The notes under the pieces: generated by a model
Told to the model about the DNA's origin: nothing
Database searches by the model: none
Seen by the model: the letters and a program-made list of their open reading frames with translations, nothing else
Shown: one piece after another, positions 51,638 to 60,655 of the stretch
Position numbering within the stretch: the stretch's first letter is position 1
Layout: every line of letters starts with the position of its first letter
Origin: Dryocola sp051297175
GTDB taxonomy: Bacteria; Pseudomonadota; Gammaproteobacteria; Enterobacterales; Enterobacteriaceae
NCBI RefSeq assembly: GCF_051297175.1
Contig: NZ_JBINNY010000001.1
Location: forward strand, 3,968,001 to 4,032,000
Reading direction: 5' to 3'
DNA: 64,000 bases
Position numbers and translations under genes: made by a program

Positions 51638-52426
51638 TTATATGAGTTCGGGTGCAGCATCAAATAGCTGTTTGAGCTCTGGATGAAATGAGCTTTGTCG
51701 CTTCATCTCATTCCAAACTGTAGGATGGTGACGACCGTTAATCTCAGTTTTTCTTATGAGTAGTTGATCATTTGTTGCACCATTTATTTTTTTATTAACA
51801 TAAGTTTCCAGGGAGTCTTTAAAACTATGGAAAGCATGTTTTCTCGCATTTACTAGATAATCACGAGAGTTTAGCCCCAGTGTTTCTATTGTGTATTTTG
51901 CCCGAGCCATCTCAATTGCGCCTTTACCGGGGAAGGGAATGAAAATGAATGTATTTAGGTCAAGAATTATAAAATCCAAGGGGTTTTCCTTTTTTGGATT
52001 AATGAAAACACTATTTCCATTTCGAGGAGGAATAACAGCCCCGCCTGTTTTTCTCGAAACATCAATAACATTGTTTTGTTGGTCGAAAATAGCGTATTTA
52101 TTATTTTTAGGGCCATTGCAAGGACCACAAGAATATAAATAATTTTCGCTTTTGAAACAAGCATCAGGATATAGGCTTTTGGGCTTAATATGTTCAACCT
52201 CATCAGCTACAGAATCTTCACAATAATTACATCGGCGTGAACCAACACACATTTTGTCCAGAACAGTCCTGATATCATCAAAATGTTTCTTCGATTTTGA
52301 CTTCCATAAATTATCAGCTTTTACTACTTTGTCTGGATAGCTTGTCTCATTGTTTATTTCCTGCTGTTTCAAATTTAAATGTGTCTCTGTTGTAGCAAGA
52401 AAATTATGAGCAGTCATGATGATCAT
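51638..52426 (-). CDS. ptuB: HNH endonuclease PtuB-like (Septu defence)
   Basis: A 262-residue HNH nuclease. The zinc-bound motif is complete: Cys66-x2-Cys69 (CNYCEDSV), Glu78-His79 (VEHIKPK), Asn95 (SENYLY) and Cys100-x2-Cys103 (SCGPCN). An ATPase gene ends seven bases upstream, which is the PtuA-PtuB order of Septu anti-phage systems. PtuB is the effector nuclease that the ATPase controls. Base composition is low in GC, unlike the neighbours, a sign of transfer. A retron link (as in Ec78) was considered, but no reverse transcriptase is present. Confidence 0.83.
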   Translation of the reverse strand: MIIMTAHNFLATTETHLNLKQQEINNETSYPDKVVKADNLWKSKSKKHFDDIRTVLDKMCVGSRRCNYCEDSVADEVEHIKPKSLYPDACFKSENYLYSCGPCNGPKNNKYAIFDQQNNVIDVSRKTGGAVIPPRNGNSVFINPKKENPLDFIILDLNTFIFIPFPGKGAIEMARAKYTIETLGLNSRDYLVNARKHAFHSFKDSLETYVNKKINGATNDQLLIRKTEINGRHHPTVWNEMKRQSSFHPELKQLFDAAPELI

Positions 52427-52433
52427 CAGATTC

Positions 52434-53693
52434 TTATCCTTTAGATGTTAAATTTGAATTACTTCCAAAAATAGCTTGTAAGTCCATCCTTCTTTCTTTT
52501 TGATCTTCATTTAACTCTTGAATCATGGCTTGAATGTTCAAATTTGCCAATTCTTCCATAAGTGAATTTGCATCATCTGAACGTTTTATTTCATTACCAA
52601 ACGCGCCAGTGCTAATTGCTTCAAGTAAGTCGCCGTAAATTAATCTATTAAAGGCATTACCAGTAATTCTTTCACCTGAATAATGTGGAGAGGGTAACTT
52701 CCAGATTGATCCGGGGTTTGCACTTTGGCAGATTAATGCACTATGTGTGCTTACTATAAACTGTATTTCAGGAAAGTGAGAGGTCAACCATTTCCCTATT
52801 GTTCTTTGCCATTTGGGATGTAGATGAACATCAATTTCATCGATGAATACCACGCCTGGTTTTATTATTGTTTTTAGATCAGGTGAAAATATCGCATCTG
52901 TATCATAGCAAATAGTCATCTGCCGAATTAACTCTAACATCATGCTTAATACTGTTCGATATCCGTCACTTAAAGAGTTAATGTCTACGATATTTTCGAA
53001 ACCATCAATAAATGTTATCCCATCAGAGGTTACTTCATTTAACTTTACAGAGTTCGGCAATAAGTCATCTTGGTTAATAAAATCAATTATGTTTTTGAGA
53101 AGTTCGGATTTTTTTGCGCCATTTGTTTCAAGCGACTTAAATTTCAATTCTTTAAGCCAGTCAAGTGTTTCACTCAATGCAATATCCTCGCCAAAAACAC
53201 TTAAATGCCGAGCAAGAAGCGGAGCCGAATAGAAAAGCTTTTGGTAATCAGAAGAGCCACCGGTAAACCTTCTGTAAGGGCCATAAGCGGCAGAAAACCA
53301 GCCAGTTTTACCCCCCCAGACGTGCCGAGTTGGCGATGGATTACCATGATGCGTTAATTCTCCATTAGAGCTAAGTTTTAAAGAGAACTTTAGATTTTCA
53401 CTTTGCTGTTTACCTTTTCCTGCCCAGTTGTCTATTTTCGTATGCTGGATTTCTAAACGAATGAAGCCTGCTGATGAGCCCTGCTTAACCCATTCGCCAA
53501 AAGGAACTTTTGTTCTTTTAGCATCTGTCGTACCTAATAAAGCTAAAGATACAGACTTAATAAATGTTGATTTTCCTGAACCATTATCGCCAAGGATTAC
53601 ATGCCAGCCAACTGGATTTTCTTCATCTTCAAGATGCCAAGTGAAGTTTTTGAATGATTTAATGTTTTCTAATTGAATTTTTCTAATATACAT
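52434..53693 (-). CDS. ptuA: AAA/ABC-type ATPase PtuA-like (Septu defence)
   Basis: A 419-residue ATPase of the SMC/OLD-like group. Walker A is GDNGSGKST (residues 35-43), the ABC signature is SLSDGYRTVLSM, Walker B is VVFIDEIDVHLHPKW with a switch histidine in STHS. It begins with the family opening IRKIQLENIKSFKNF. In Septu the ATPase assembles with PtuB and senses infection. The gene leads a two-gene operon and carries the same low GC content as ptuB. Length is slightly short of some PtuA proteins, but all motor motifs are intact. An OLD-type single-gene system is excluded by the lack of a TOPRIM domain. Confidence 0.84.
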   Translation of the reverse strand: MYIRKIQLENIKSFKNFTWHLEDEENPVGWHVILGDNGSGKSTFIKSVSLALLGTTDAKRTKVPFGEWVKQGSSAGFIRLEIQHTKIDNWAGKGKQQSENLKFSLKLSSNGELTHHGNPSPTRHVWGGKTGWFSAAYGPYRRFTGGSSDYQKLFYSAPLLARHLSVFGEDIALSETLDWLKELKFKSLETNGAKKSELLKNIIDFINQDDLLPNSVKLNEVTSDGITFIDGFENIVDINSLSDGYRTVLSMMLELIRQMTICYDTDAIFSPDLKTIIKPGVVFIDEIDVHLHPKWQRTIGKWLTSHFPEIQFIVSTHSALICQSANPGSIWKLPSPHYSGERITGNAFNRLIYGDLLEAISTGAFGNEIKRSDDANSLMEELANLNIQAMIQELNEDQKERRMDLQAIFGSNSNLTSKG

Positions 53694-54060
53694 AGAATTT
53701 ATCCCTTTCCAGAATAATGGGTATCCCTTATTATATATTAAATTACGCCGCCATGAAAGAAAACTTTAATTATAATTAGCTGACTAGCTTATTAAATCAA
53801 TTTTAATATAATTTGGGATTAACCTGGAAAATTGATGTATGCTTAATTTGAATTAACTTAATGGCCATACCGAATTATAGATTACTTGAAGGAAACTCAA
53901 CCGGATTTTTGCCATCTGATCAATTGCCAATTGCCGCTAAACTGACCTGCTCCCATTTAGCTAACATAGTACGATATAAGCAACTTCCGCTTCTGGCAAA
54001 AACCCGCCCACAACAACCTCCCCAACCTCCACCTGCAGCCAACACAACCTCCCTACCACC
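53694..54060. other. A+T-rich gap with a G-poor tract
   Basis: A 367-bp stretch that carries the ptuA promoter. Its right end, about 53986-54066, is a C/A-rich, almost G-free strand. A 67-codon open frame across it ends in a proline/glutamine-rich run and has no good ribosome site, so no gene is called. Confidence 0.45.
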
Positions 54061-54570
54061 CTAAAACCGCACCCACATTGCCACCCGCCGCTCCGGATCG
54101 AAACCTTCTGCGATCTCATCTTCGATCGTACGGATCAAATGTGGCGGTCTTTCATGGCCTTCCACAATATTAAAACCCAACGTGGCGTAAAATCTGGCGT
54201 TGAAAGCGGCTATGCCGTCCGTTGTCAGCGTCGCACCCGCAAGGCCGCGCTGCAGCCCGGTACGCAGAAGCGACCGCATGAGCCGTCTGCCGATTCCGTG
54301 GCGCTGCCAGTCCGGATGCACATCAATTTCAGCAACGTGCAGCCATTCGTCTTCAACCTTGCCTGCCGCAAAACCTACGGGAACTGAATCAGGCGCCAGG
54401 GCTGCAAGCAGCAGACCGTTGCGGCTGAAATCGCTCAGTTCCTCGAGGCTACTTGCGCAGGCCGGGCCTGTCACCGCACCCGCATCCCGCAGCGTTTCAA
54501 AAGCCGCCAGCTCAAGGGCGCGCAGCATGCCAAAGTGCTCCGGCCGCGCGGGGCCAATCGTGAAATCCAT
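54061..54570 (-). CDS. GNAT-family N-acetyltransferase
   Basis: A 169-residue acetyltransferase with the acetyl-CoA loop QRHGIGRRLMRSLLR near residue 90 and the closing strand NARFYATLGFNIVEGHERP. The conserved opening TIGPARPEHFGMLRALE is that of small-molecule acetyltransferases. Substrate unknown. GGAG lies ahead of the ATG. It is followed closely by the minus-strand SnoaL-like gene on its upstream side but with no overlap. Confidence 0.85.
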   Translation of the reverse strand: MDFTIGPARPEHFGMLRALELAAFETLRDAGAVTGPACASSLEELSDFSRNGLLLAALAPDSVPVGFAAGKVEDEWLHVAEIDVHPDWQRHGIGRRLMRSLLRTGLQRGLAGATLTTDGIAAFNARFYATLGFNIVEGHERPPHLIRTIEDEIAEGFDPERRVAMWVRF

Positions 54571-54626
54571 GACGTAGTTCTCCGTGATTGTGGCGATCCT
54601 ACCCGCTGCGCTTCAGGCAGCGCGTT

Positions 54627-55031
54627 TTATGCATTATCAGTATCCAAAAGCGACGTACCGTAAGAATTGTCGATGGTGCAAAGCCAGCGACCATCGCTTT
54701 CCTGCCGAAATACGTAGGTTGCGCGGCGCGTGGTTTCAACCGTTCCGCCATGGTCATCGGGGAAACGAAGCACTGTTTCCATGATAACAAGCGCGTTGCC
54801 GCCGCCTTCTACGACCTGCATCTCCCCCTGCTCAACGACCAGCCGATCCTGAAAATAATCAGAGATGGCAATAAACGCATTGCGGATATTATCTTTACCT
54901 TTAACAATCATTCCTGGCTTAACCACCAGAGCAGCATCTTCGGAATAGTTTTCCATCAGAGCGTCATAGTCTTTAGCGGTAATCGCCCTGTCGCAGGCTT
55001 CTACGATCTGACGTAGCGGATGTGCGTGCAT
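54627..55031 (-). CDS. SnoaL/NTF2-like protein (SgcJ/EcaC family)
   Basis: A 134-residue NTF2-fold protein of the DUF4440/SgcJ type. The opening helix QIVEACDRAITAKDYDALM, the core YSEDAALVVKPGMIVKG and the C-terminal strand ATYVFRQESDGRWLCTIDNS are characteristic. Members are ketosteroid-isomerase-like proteins with varied or unknown catalytic roles. The start ATG at 55031 has a perfect AAGGAG seven bases upstream; a longer in-frame extension is rejected. Divergent from the cupin gene. Confidence 0.82.
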   Translation of the reverse strand: MHAHPLRQIVEACDRAITAKDYDALMENYSEDAALVVKPGMIVKGKDNIRNAFIAISDYFQDRLVVEQGEMQVVEGGGNALVIMETVLRFPDDHGGTVETTRRATYVFRQESDGRWLCTIDNSYGTSLLDTDNA

Positions 55032-55178
55032 AATTATGCTCCTTATTAAGTGTTCACCCGTTATCGCTAACGAATGTAAGAAACTAAAACAGCACCAGAG
55101 AGGGTTATGTGATTCAATCCACTTAGTCGCTGGGCCGTCATGTACAAAAAGCATACACGTTTAAACAGGAGAAAGCCG

Positions 55179-55520
55179 ATGATTTCAAAGGACAATGCGG
55201 AGCATTATGTCTGGGGCGACAATTGTGACGGTTGGTATTTGTTAAACCGCCCGGACATGTTAATCATTCATGAAAAGATGCCTGCCGACACTCTCGAAAA
55301 ACGACACTTTCACTCCGTTTCCAGACAGTTCTTCTTTGTGCTGCAGGGAGTCCTGACGATGGAGCTTGATGGTAATAAACATGAACTCAAAGCCCAGCAG
55401 GGATTAGAAATTCCGCCGGGAGTAAAGCATCAGGCCAGAAACGACGGTCAATCTTGCGTAGAATTTATTGTCATTTCTCACCCGACGACGCGAGGCGATC
55501 GTTCAGATATTTCATCCTGA
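55179..55520 (+). CDS. Cupin-domain protein
   Basis: A 113-residue single-domain cupin. Motif 1 is EKRHFHSVSRQFFFVLQG and motif 2 is LEIPPGVKHQARNDG, with the metal-binding His and Glu-like positions partly replaced (QFF where Glu is usual). It could be a small-molecule isomerase, a sugar- or metal-binding protein or a detoxification factor. AGGAG precedes the ATG by eight bases. Divergent from the SnoaL-like gene across about 150 bp. Confidence 0.8.
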   Translation: MISKDNAEHYVWGDNCDGWYLLNRPDMLIIHEKMPADTLEKRHFHSVSRQFFFVLQGVLTMELDGNKHELKAQQGLEIPPGVKHQARNDGQSCVEFIVISHPTTRGDRSDISS

Positions 55521-55608
55521 TGACGATACATAAAGCTACACGCGGCGGCATCTTAAGCGTCTGCGCCGGACCCGGCCGCTGCCCGCTCGGATTGCCCCCC
55601 GTGTCGGG

Positions 55609-56193
55609 TCAGGAAGCCGCGGCCTTAGGGAAGATCTCAAGATATTTGTTCGAGCCGTACATAGGAATTACGAGAAACGCCAGACCAGCGCCGCCCTGTT
55701 CGTATTGCACGGCGAGATCCGCGCTGCGGGTTATAAACAGCCTGTAGTTCCACCACTGGCAGCCGACGCTCATATCCGGCGTGCAGTTTTTTGTTTTCTT
55801 TGCCAGCTCGCCATCTTTAGTCAGATAGATATATCTGACGTTCTCCCCCGCAGGCGCTGCGTCAGACTCATCGAGCAGAATATAGGTTTGCTCCTTTAGC
55901 ACGTTATTTTGGGCATCCCGCGCGGTGGCAAGCAATGTTTTAGCGGGATAGTTGAAGGCCAGCTCAATAACGGTCGCCTTTGCGTCGATGACATAAAATA
56001 GCTGCGCCAGGTCCCCCGCTCCCCAATATTTTTCCCCGCTGGGCTTCATCGGTTTTGTCGCAAAACGATAAACGCTCTGCTTGCGAATATCCTGACGCTG
56101 GGAATATTCCGTCTCATACTGCGTTTGTTGCGGTGAACTGCTCCCGCATCCCGCAAGTAATGCCGCAACCAGCAGAACCATTAATTTACGCAT
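55609..56193 (-). CDS. Lipoprotein of unknown function
   Basis: A 194-residue lipoprotein: the leader MRKLMVLLVAALLAGC ends in a lipobox at Cys16. The mature chain has no domain I recognise, though DLAQLFYVIDAKATVIELAF and CTPDMSVGCQWWNYRLFITR (with a possible disulfide) suggest a compact beta-rich periplasmic fold. Start chosen at 56193 because GGGAGAGG lies just upstream. No partner gene is evident. Confidence 0.7.
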   Translation of the reverse strand: MRKLMVLLVAALLAGCGSSSPQQTQYETEYSQRQDIRKQSVYRFATKPMKPSGEKYWGAGDLAQLFYVIDAKATVIELAFNYPAKTLLATARDAQNNVLKEQTYILLDESDAAPAGENVRYIYLTKDGELAKKTKNCTPDMSVGCQWWNYRLFITRSADLAVQYEQGGAGLAFLVIPMYGSNKYLEIFPKAAAS

Positions 56194-56359
56194 TCGCCTC
56201 TCCCGCAAGCGTTAATCCCAAATCACAGAACGAGTATGTCCTTTAACCAGATTTATTAAAGCCGCGACGGGCTACTAAAAAAGGTAGCAGCAATGGACAA
56301 ACGGGCCGGGTCGGCGCTGCTACTTTTATAGCAAACCTGACGAGCAACGAGGACCACCG

Positions 56360-57151
56360 ATGATCGTATTATGCAAAGCCTGCGGCACATCGTATGAAAC
56401 CGCCGGTTCTCATCCGGAACGCTGCAAGATCTGCGAAGATGAACGCCAGTACGTGCCCGTCGGCGGGCAGGAGTGGGTCGCGCTGGACGCGCTTGTCGCT
56501 GCGCATTCCAATAAGTGGCAACGGCACGAGCCAGACCTGCTCAGCATCCAGACGGTGCCGGAATTTGCGATTGGCCAGCGCGCTTTTATCGTCAGAACGC
56601 CGGAAGGCAACATTTTGTGGGACTGCGTAGCCAATCTCGACGACGCCACGAAAGCGCTCGTCGCCTCGCTCGGCGGGCTTAAGGCCATCGCCATTTCCCA
56701 CCCCCATTACTACACCACCATGCAGGACTGGGCCGCCGAATTTGACGCGCCGATTTACCTGCATGTCAGCGATCGCCAGTGGATTATGCGCAACAGCCCG
56801 CACCTGAAGCTGTGGGAAGGTGACGCCCTTGACCTTGGCGCTGGCGTCACCCTGCTTCGCCTCGGCGGCCACTTCGCCGGCGGCAGCGTTCTTCACTGGA
56901 AGAAGGATGAAGGGATGCTGCTGGCGGGAGATATCCTGCAGGTCACGCCGGGTGCGGATGCCGTCTCCTTCATGTGGAGCTATCCAAATATGCTGCCGCT
57001 GCCGGCGGCTACGGTCAGCGACATCACGCGTCGCCTGGACGGGGTGAAGTTTAAAAAGCTGTACGGCGCGTTTGCCGGGCAAAATATCAAGGACAACGCC
57101 GATGACATCGTGCGCCGCTCGGGCGAGAAGTATATTGCCTGCCTCAGGTAA
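56360..57151 (+). CDS. Metallo-beta-lactamase-fold protein with N-terminal zinc ribbon
   Basis: A 263-residue protein. Residues 5-25 carry two Cys-x2-Cys pairs (CKACGTSY and CKICEDER) that form a zinc ribbon. From about residue 60 comes a beta-lactamase-type fold: ISHPHYYTTMQDWAAEF in the place of HxHxDH, LGGHFAGGSVLHW and MLLAGDILQV. The first metal motif is altered (no Asp-His pair), so binuclear zinc hydrolysis is doubtful. Related proteins are annotated only as MBL-fold. Function unknown. Confidence 0.8.
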   Translation: MIVLCKACGTSYETAGSHPERCKICEDERQYVPVGGQEWVALDALVAAHSNKWQRHEPDLLSIQTVPEFAIGQRAFIVRTPEGNILWDCVANLDDATKALVASLGGLKAIAISHPHYYTTMQDWAAEFDAPIYLHVSDRQWIMRNSPHLKLWEGDALDLGAGVTLLRLGGHFAGGSVLHWKKDEGMLLAGDILQVTPGADAVSFMWSYPNMLPLPAATVSDITRRLDGVKFKKLYGAFAGQNIKDNADDIVRRSGEKYIACLR

Positions 57152-57265
57152 GCGGCTGTTTGCATAGCATTGAGCGGATGTTCGAAGCGTAATTGTGGAA
57201 GAAAAGAATAACGGCTGGATGAAAATTGGTTATTATCCGCACCCACTCTCCAGCCGGGCTGCCTG

Positions 57266-57964
57266 ATGTCTACGATTATCGATACCTTTATTGCCCCGCC
57301 CTGCCACGACGAGATAGAAATACGCTATCAGGACGAGCACCTGGTGCTGATCGATAAGCCGACCGGGCTGCTCAGCCTGTCGGGCAAAAATCCGCAAAAT
57401 CTTGATTCGGTACACCATCGGCTGGTGAAGATTTTCCCCGGCTGCACGCTTATCCACCGCCTTGATTTCGGGACTTCAGGGCTGATGGTGGTCGCCCGTA
57501 ATAAGACGATTAACGCCGCGCTGTGCCAGCAGTTTAGCCAGCGCGCGGTGACCAAAGCCTACGGCGCGCTGCTCTGCGGGCACGTTGCCGATAACGAAGG
57601 GGTGATTGACGCGGCGATAGCCAAAGACCCGGCGCTGTTCCCGCTGATGTCGATCTGCGCGGTCAGCGGCAAGCCCGCCCGCTCGCGCTACCGGGTGGTT
57701 GAGCGCTTTGTTCGCGAGCAGGATGACGGAACGTTACTGCCGTTAACGCGGGTCGAGCTAACCCCGGAAACCGGCCGCACCCACCAGCTGCGCATTCACT
57801 GCCAGCAGCTCGGCCACCCTATTTTGGGCTGTGACCTGTACGGCGGCTGCCTGCTGCCGGGCACCGGGGCGGCGCCGAGGCTGATGCTGCACGCAAGCGA
57901 GCTGCATTTTGTTCACCCCGTCAGCGGAGAGCCGATTCAGGCCCGCAGCGCCAGCCCGTTCTGA
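57266..57964 (+). CDS. RluA-family RNA pseudouridine synthase
   Basis: A 232-residue synthase that isomerises uridine in RNA. The catalytic motif is HRLDFGTSGLMVVA with the nucleophilic aspartate, preceded by VLIDKPTGLLSLSG and followed by TPETGRTHQLRIHCQQLGHPILGCDLY. It lacks an S4 domain. It is near RluA in length (219 in E. coli) but not clearly that orthologue; the target could be tRNA-U32/23S-U746 or another site. Single gene, convergent with yaiL. Confidence 0.86.
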   Translation: MSTIIDTFIAPPCHDEIEIRYQDEHLVLIDKPTGLLSLSGKNPQNLDSVHHRLVKIFPGCTLIHRLDFGTSGLMVVARNKTINAALCQQFSQRAVTKAYGALLCGHVADNEGVIDAAIAKDPALFPLMSICAVSGKPARSRYRVVERFVREQDDGTLLPLTRVELTPETGRTHQLRIHCQQLGHPILGCDLYGGCLLPGTGAAPRLMLHASELHFVHPVSGEPIQARSASPF

Positions 57965-57983
57965 GAGCGGGTGCCAGCGGCCA

Positions 57984-58523
57984 TTACCACATCAGATCGT
58001 CAGGCACCTTAAAGTCTGCATACGGATCGTCTTCGTCCTGCTCTTCCTGACTCAGGGCGCTGTTCAACACAATGCTGTCCGCATCGCGCTGCGCAATTTT
58101 GTCAGCCACGCTCGCGGGGATGATGGCATATTGCGGCTCTGCGCTGCTATCCACAACCAGGCGGGCAATGGCAAGACGGCCGCTAATCAGCTGCGCCTGG
58201 GTGAGCTTATCCACCACAACTTTTTTAATTACGTTGTTGTCCGTGAAGTTAAACGTAATATCGCCTCTTGAAATGTCGATGCGGTTCATTTCAATAAGCT
58301 GCTTAACCTGGGCTTTATATTCCTTCGAAAGCGCCGCCTGCTTTTGCTGCTCGCTCAGCTGCTTATCGCGCTCAAGCTGGGCTTTTTTATTTTCCTCAAC
58401 CGCCTCTCTGGCCTCGCGGGCCTGAACGCGTGATTTCTTCGCCGTTCTTTGCACCTTAGCCATTTTCTTGCTGCTGACCAGGCCAGCCTTGAGCATCTGC
58501 TCTTGTAGGGTGAGTTTTGTCAT
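57984..58523 (-). CDS. yaiL: YaiL-like protein (DUF2058)
   Basis: A 179-residue protein nearly collinear with E. coli YaiL: LTLQEQMLKAGLVSSKKMAK at the start, a long Lys/Glu/Gln-rich coiled coil to about residue 75, IDISRGDITFNFTDNNVIKK in the middle and PDDLMW at the end. It is a conserved, nucleoprotein-like or polysome-associated protein of unproven function. It stands alone and converges with the pseudouridine synthase gene. Confidence 0.92.
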   Translation of the reverse strand: MTKLTLQEQMLKAGLVSSKKMAKVQRTAKKSRVQAREAREAVEENKKAQLERDKQLSEQQKQAALSKEYKAQVKQLIEMNRIDISRGDITFNFTDNNVIKKVVVDKLTQAQLISGRLAIARLVVDSSAEPQYAIIPASVADKIAQRDADSIVLNSALSQEEQDEDDPYADFKVPDDLMW

Positions 58524-58660
58524 CTTCGTCTCTAAATTCGTTGCGTGGTTTGCTGGATTATACCTGTAATTTTTGAGGCTGTTCCAGGTTAGGGAGCTGT
58601 TCGCCGCGGCGATTTAACCAAAGGCTGGCGGGAAGGGTTATCCGGACGGGCTGCTGCCAT

Positions 58661-58690
58661 AAAAAAAGCCGATCGAACGATCGGCTTTGT
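58661..58690 (-). terminator. Terminator of the peptide transporter gene
   Basis: GCCGATCG-AA-CGATCGGC is a perfect palindromic stem; on the minus strand the right side continues into a run of seven U, a strong intrinsic terminator 18 bp past the transporter stop. Confidence 0.88.
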
Positions 58691-58707
58691 TGTTTCTTCG
58701 CGTTGGC

Positions 58708-60261
58708 TTACGCGTTGGTTACCGGCTTTTGCTCCGGCTTCGTCTGCACGTTTTCCAGCATGCGGCGCACCGGCACGATCAGCACCAGCAGCACGGCGGC
58801 GCAGATCAGCAGCGCGACGGAGCAGCGGGCAAACAGATCCGGCAGCATATCCAACTGGTCGGCCTTAACGTGGCCGCCGATCAGGCCCGCCGCCAGGTTA
58901 CCCAGCGCGCTTGCGCAGAACCACAGGCCCATCATCTGGCCGCGCATTCTTTCCGGCGCCAGCAGCGTCATGGTCGCAAGGCCAATCGGGCTAAGGCACA
59001 GCTCGCCGAGCGTCAGCATCAGGATGCTGCCCACCAGCCAGAACGGCGATACGCCAGCCCCGCCGCTGTTCAGCACGTTTTCCGCCGCCAGCATCATCAG
59101 CCCGAAGCCCGCCGCGGCGCACAGAATACCGATGACAAACTTGGTGATGCTGCTTGGGCGCACGCCTTTGCGCGCCAGCATCGGCCATGCCCAGCTAAAT
59201 ACCGGGGCCAGCAGGATGATAAACAGCGCGTTGATGGACTGGAACCACACGGCGGGGATTTCAAAATCGCCAATCATGCGGTTGGTGTAGTCGTTAGCGA
59301 ACAGGTTGAACGAGGTTGGCTTCTGCTCGAATGCGGACCAGAAGAACGCGGCGGAAACCAGCAGAATAAAGCAGACCAGCAGCCTGGCGCGCTCTTTGCG
59401 GTTTAGACCGGCAAACACAAACAGATAGATAAAGTAGAGCGCAACGGAAGCCGCAATCACGTAAACCAGCACGCTGGCCACCGCGACCGGGTTAATGACA
59501 ATGACGCCCTGCGCAATCAGCGTCACCACAACGGCCACGCCAACCGCCAGCGCCAGCAGCCACGCGCCCACGCCGTTTTTCTTCGCCACCGGGCTGTTCC
59601 AGGTGGAATCCAGGCCAACTTCGCTGTCGTAGCGCTTCATCGACGGCACGGCGAACACGCGGAAGATCACCAGCGCCACCAGCATCCCGATGCCGCCGAT
59701 GCCGAAGCCCCAGTGCCAGCCGTGGGTTTTAATCAGCCAGCCGGAAATCAGCGGCGCGATAAACGACCCCATGTTGATGCCCATATAAAACAGCGAGAAG
59801 CCGCCGTCGCGGCGCGCATCGCCTTTTTTATACAGCGTCCCGACCATTACCGAGATACAGGTTTTGAACAGCCCGGAGCCGAGCACGATAAACATCAGGC
59901 CGATGAAGAACAGGCTGTCGCCCATAAACGCCGAGAGCGCGATGGACAGGTGGCCGAGCGCGATAAGAATGGAGCCGTACCACACCGCACGCTGCTGGCC
60001 GAGCCAGTTATCCGCCAGCCAGCCGCCCGGCAGCGCGGCCAGGTACATGCTGCCCGCAAAGATCCCGACGATGGCCGATGCGTTTTCACGCGCAAGCCCC
60101 ATGCCGCCGTCATAAACCGTCGCCGCCATAAACAGAATCAGCAGCGGACGTATGCCGTAAAACGAGAACCGCTCCCACATTTCAGTGAAGAACAGCGAGC
60201 CTAGCGGATAAGGATGGCCGAAGAAGGTCCGGCTTTCGTTTTTGTTAACAGAGGAATGCAT
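58708..60261 (-). CDS. POT-family proton-dependent oligopeptide transporter
   Basis: A 517-residue membrane protein of the proton-dependent oligopeptide (PTR2/POT) family. The ExxERFxFYG motif reads EMWERFSFYGIRPLL near residue 25, followed by PGGWLADNWLGQQRAVWYG and the family signature FSLFYMGINMGSFIAP. Helix 10 carries LTLGELCLSPIGLA. It should import di- and tripeptides with protons. It differs in sequence from E. coli DtpA-D, so no symbol is given. ATG at 60261 has GGAG five bases upstream. Confidence 0.9.
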   Translation of the reverse strand: MHSSVNKNESRTFFGHPYPLGSLFFTEMWERFSFYGIRPLLILFMAATVYDGGMGLARENASAIVGIFAGSMYLAALPGGWLADNWLGQQRAVWYGSILIALGHLSIALSAFMGDSLFFIGLMFIVLGSGLFKTCISVMVGTLYKKGDARRDGGFSLFYMGINMGSFIAPLISGWLIKTHGWHWGFGIGGIGMLVALVIFRVFAVPSMKRYDSEVGLDSTWNSPVAKKNGVGAWLLALAVGVAVVVTLIAQGVIVINPVAVASVLVYVIAASVALYFIYLFVFAGLNRKERARLLVCFILLVSAAFFWSAFEQKPTSFNLFANDYTNRMIGDFEIPAVWFQSINALFIILLAPVFSWAWPMLARKGVRPSSITKFVIGILCAAAGFGLMMLAAENVLNSGGAGVSPFWLVGSILMLTLGELCLSPIGLATMTLLAPERMRGQMMGLWFCASALGNLAAGLIGGHVKADQLDMLPDLFARCSVALLICAAVLLVLIVPVRRMLENVQTKPEQKPVTNA

Positions 60262-60655
60262 AAATTCTCCAGGGAAGTGTGTCGGCGTGCCTGTAAGCAC
60301 CAGAATGCGTGGCGGCTATTTATCTTTCTGCCGCTCTTTAACATTCAGCAATTATTATTTAACCATTTGATAACCAGTTACTGGTTTTGTCTAGTGCCAG
60401 ATGCAGGACTTTAAGACGAAAAGTCGACGATTGTCTACTTTTTCAGATTTTTTATCGGGGTTCCGGGGAGAGATATTGACATTGTGAGGCAGAGGGAATC
60501 GCAATTAATTTCATTTATAAAACATAACGTTAATGTATAAAGACGAGGTTTTTACGGGTTTTGAGGCGGCTTTAAAGAGAGTGAAGGGAATCTGCTGCGT
60601 AAAGGCGTAAAACAACCTGAATTTGCAGGGGTATGTTTGTGAAGGCGTAGAAAAT
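60262..60655. other. Gap between the peptide transporter and the T6SS remnant
   Basis: A 394-bp stretch that holds the transporter promoter. On its right side it would be the location of the missing end of hcp, but I find no hcp-like sequence there. No reading frame in it is credible. Confidence 0.5.

Noticed and set aside
51638..53693. Retron of the Ec78 type
   Set aside because: PtuA and PtuB fit, but no reverse transcriptase gene exists in the flanks and no clear msr/msd RNA was found.
53861..54064. A 67-codon plus-strand open frame
   Set aside because: Low-complexity Pro/Gln end, no ribosome site and no resemblance to a protein family.
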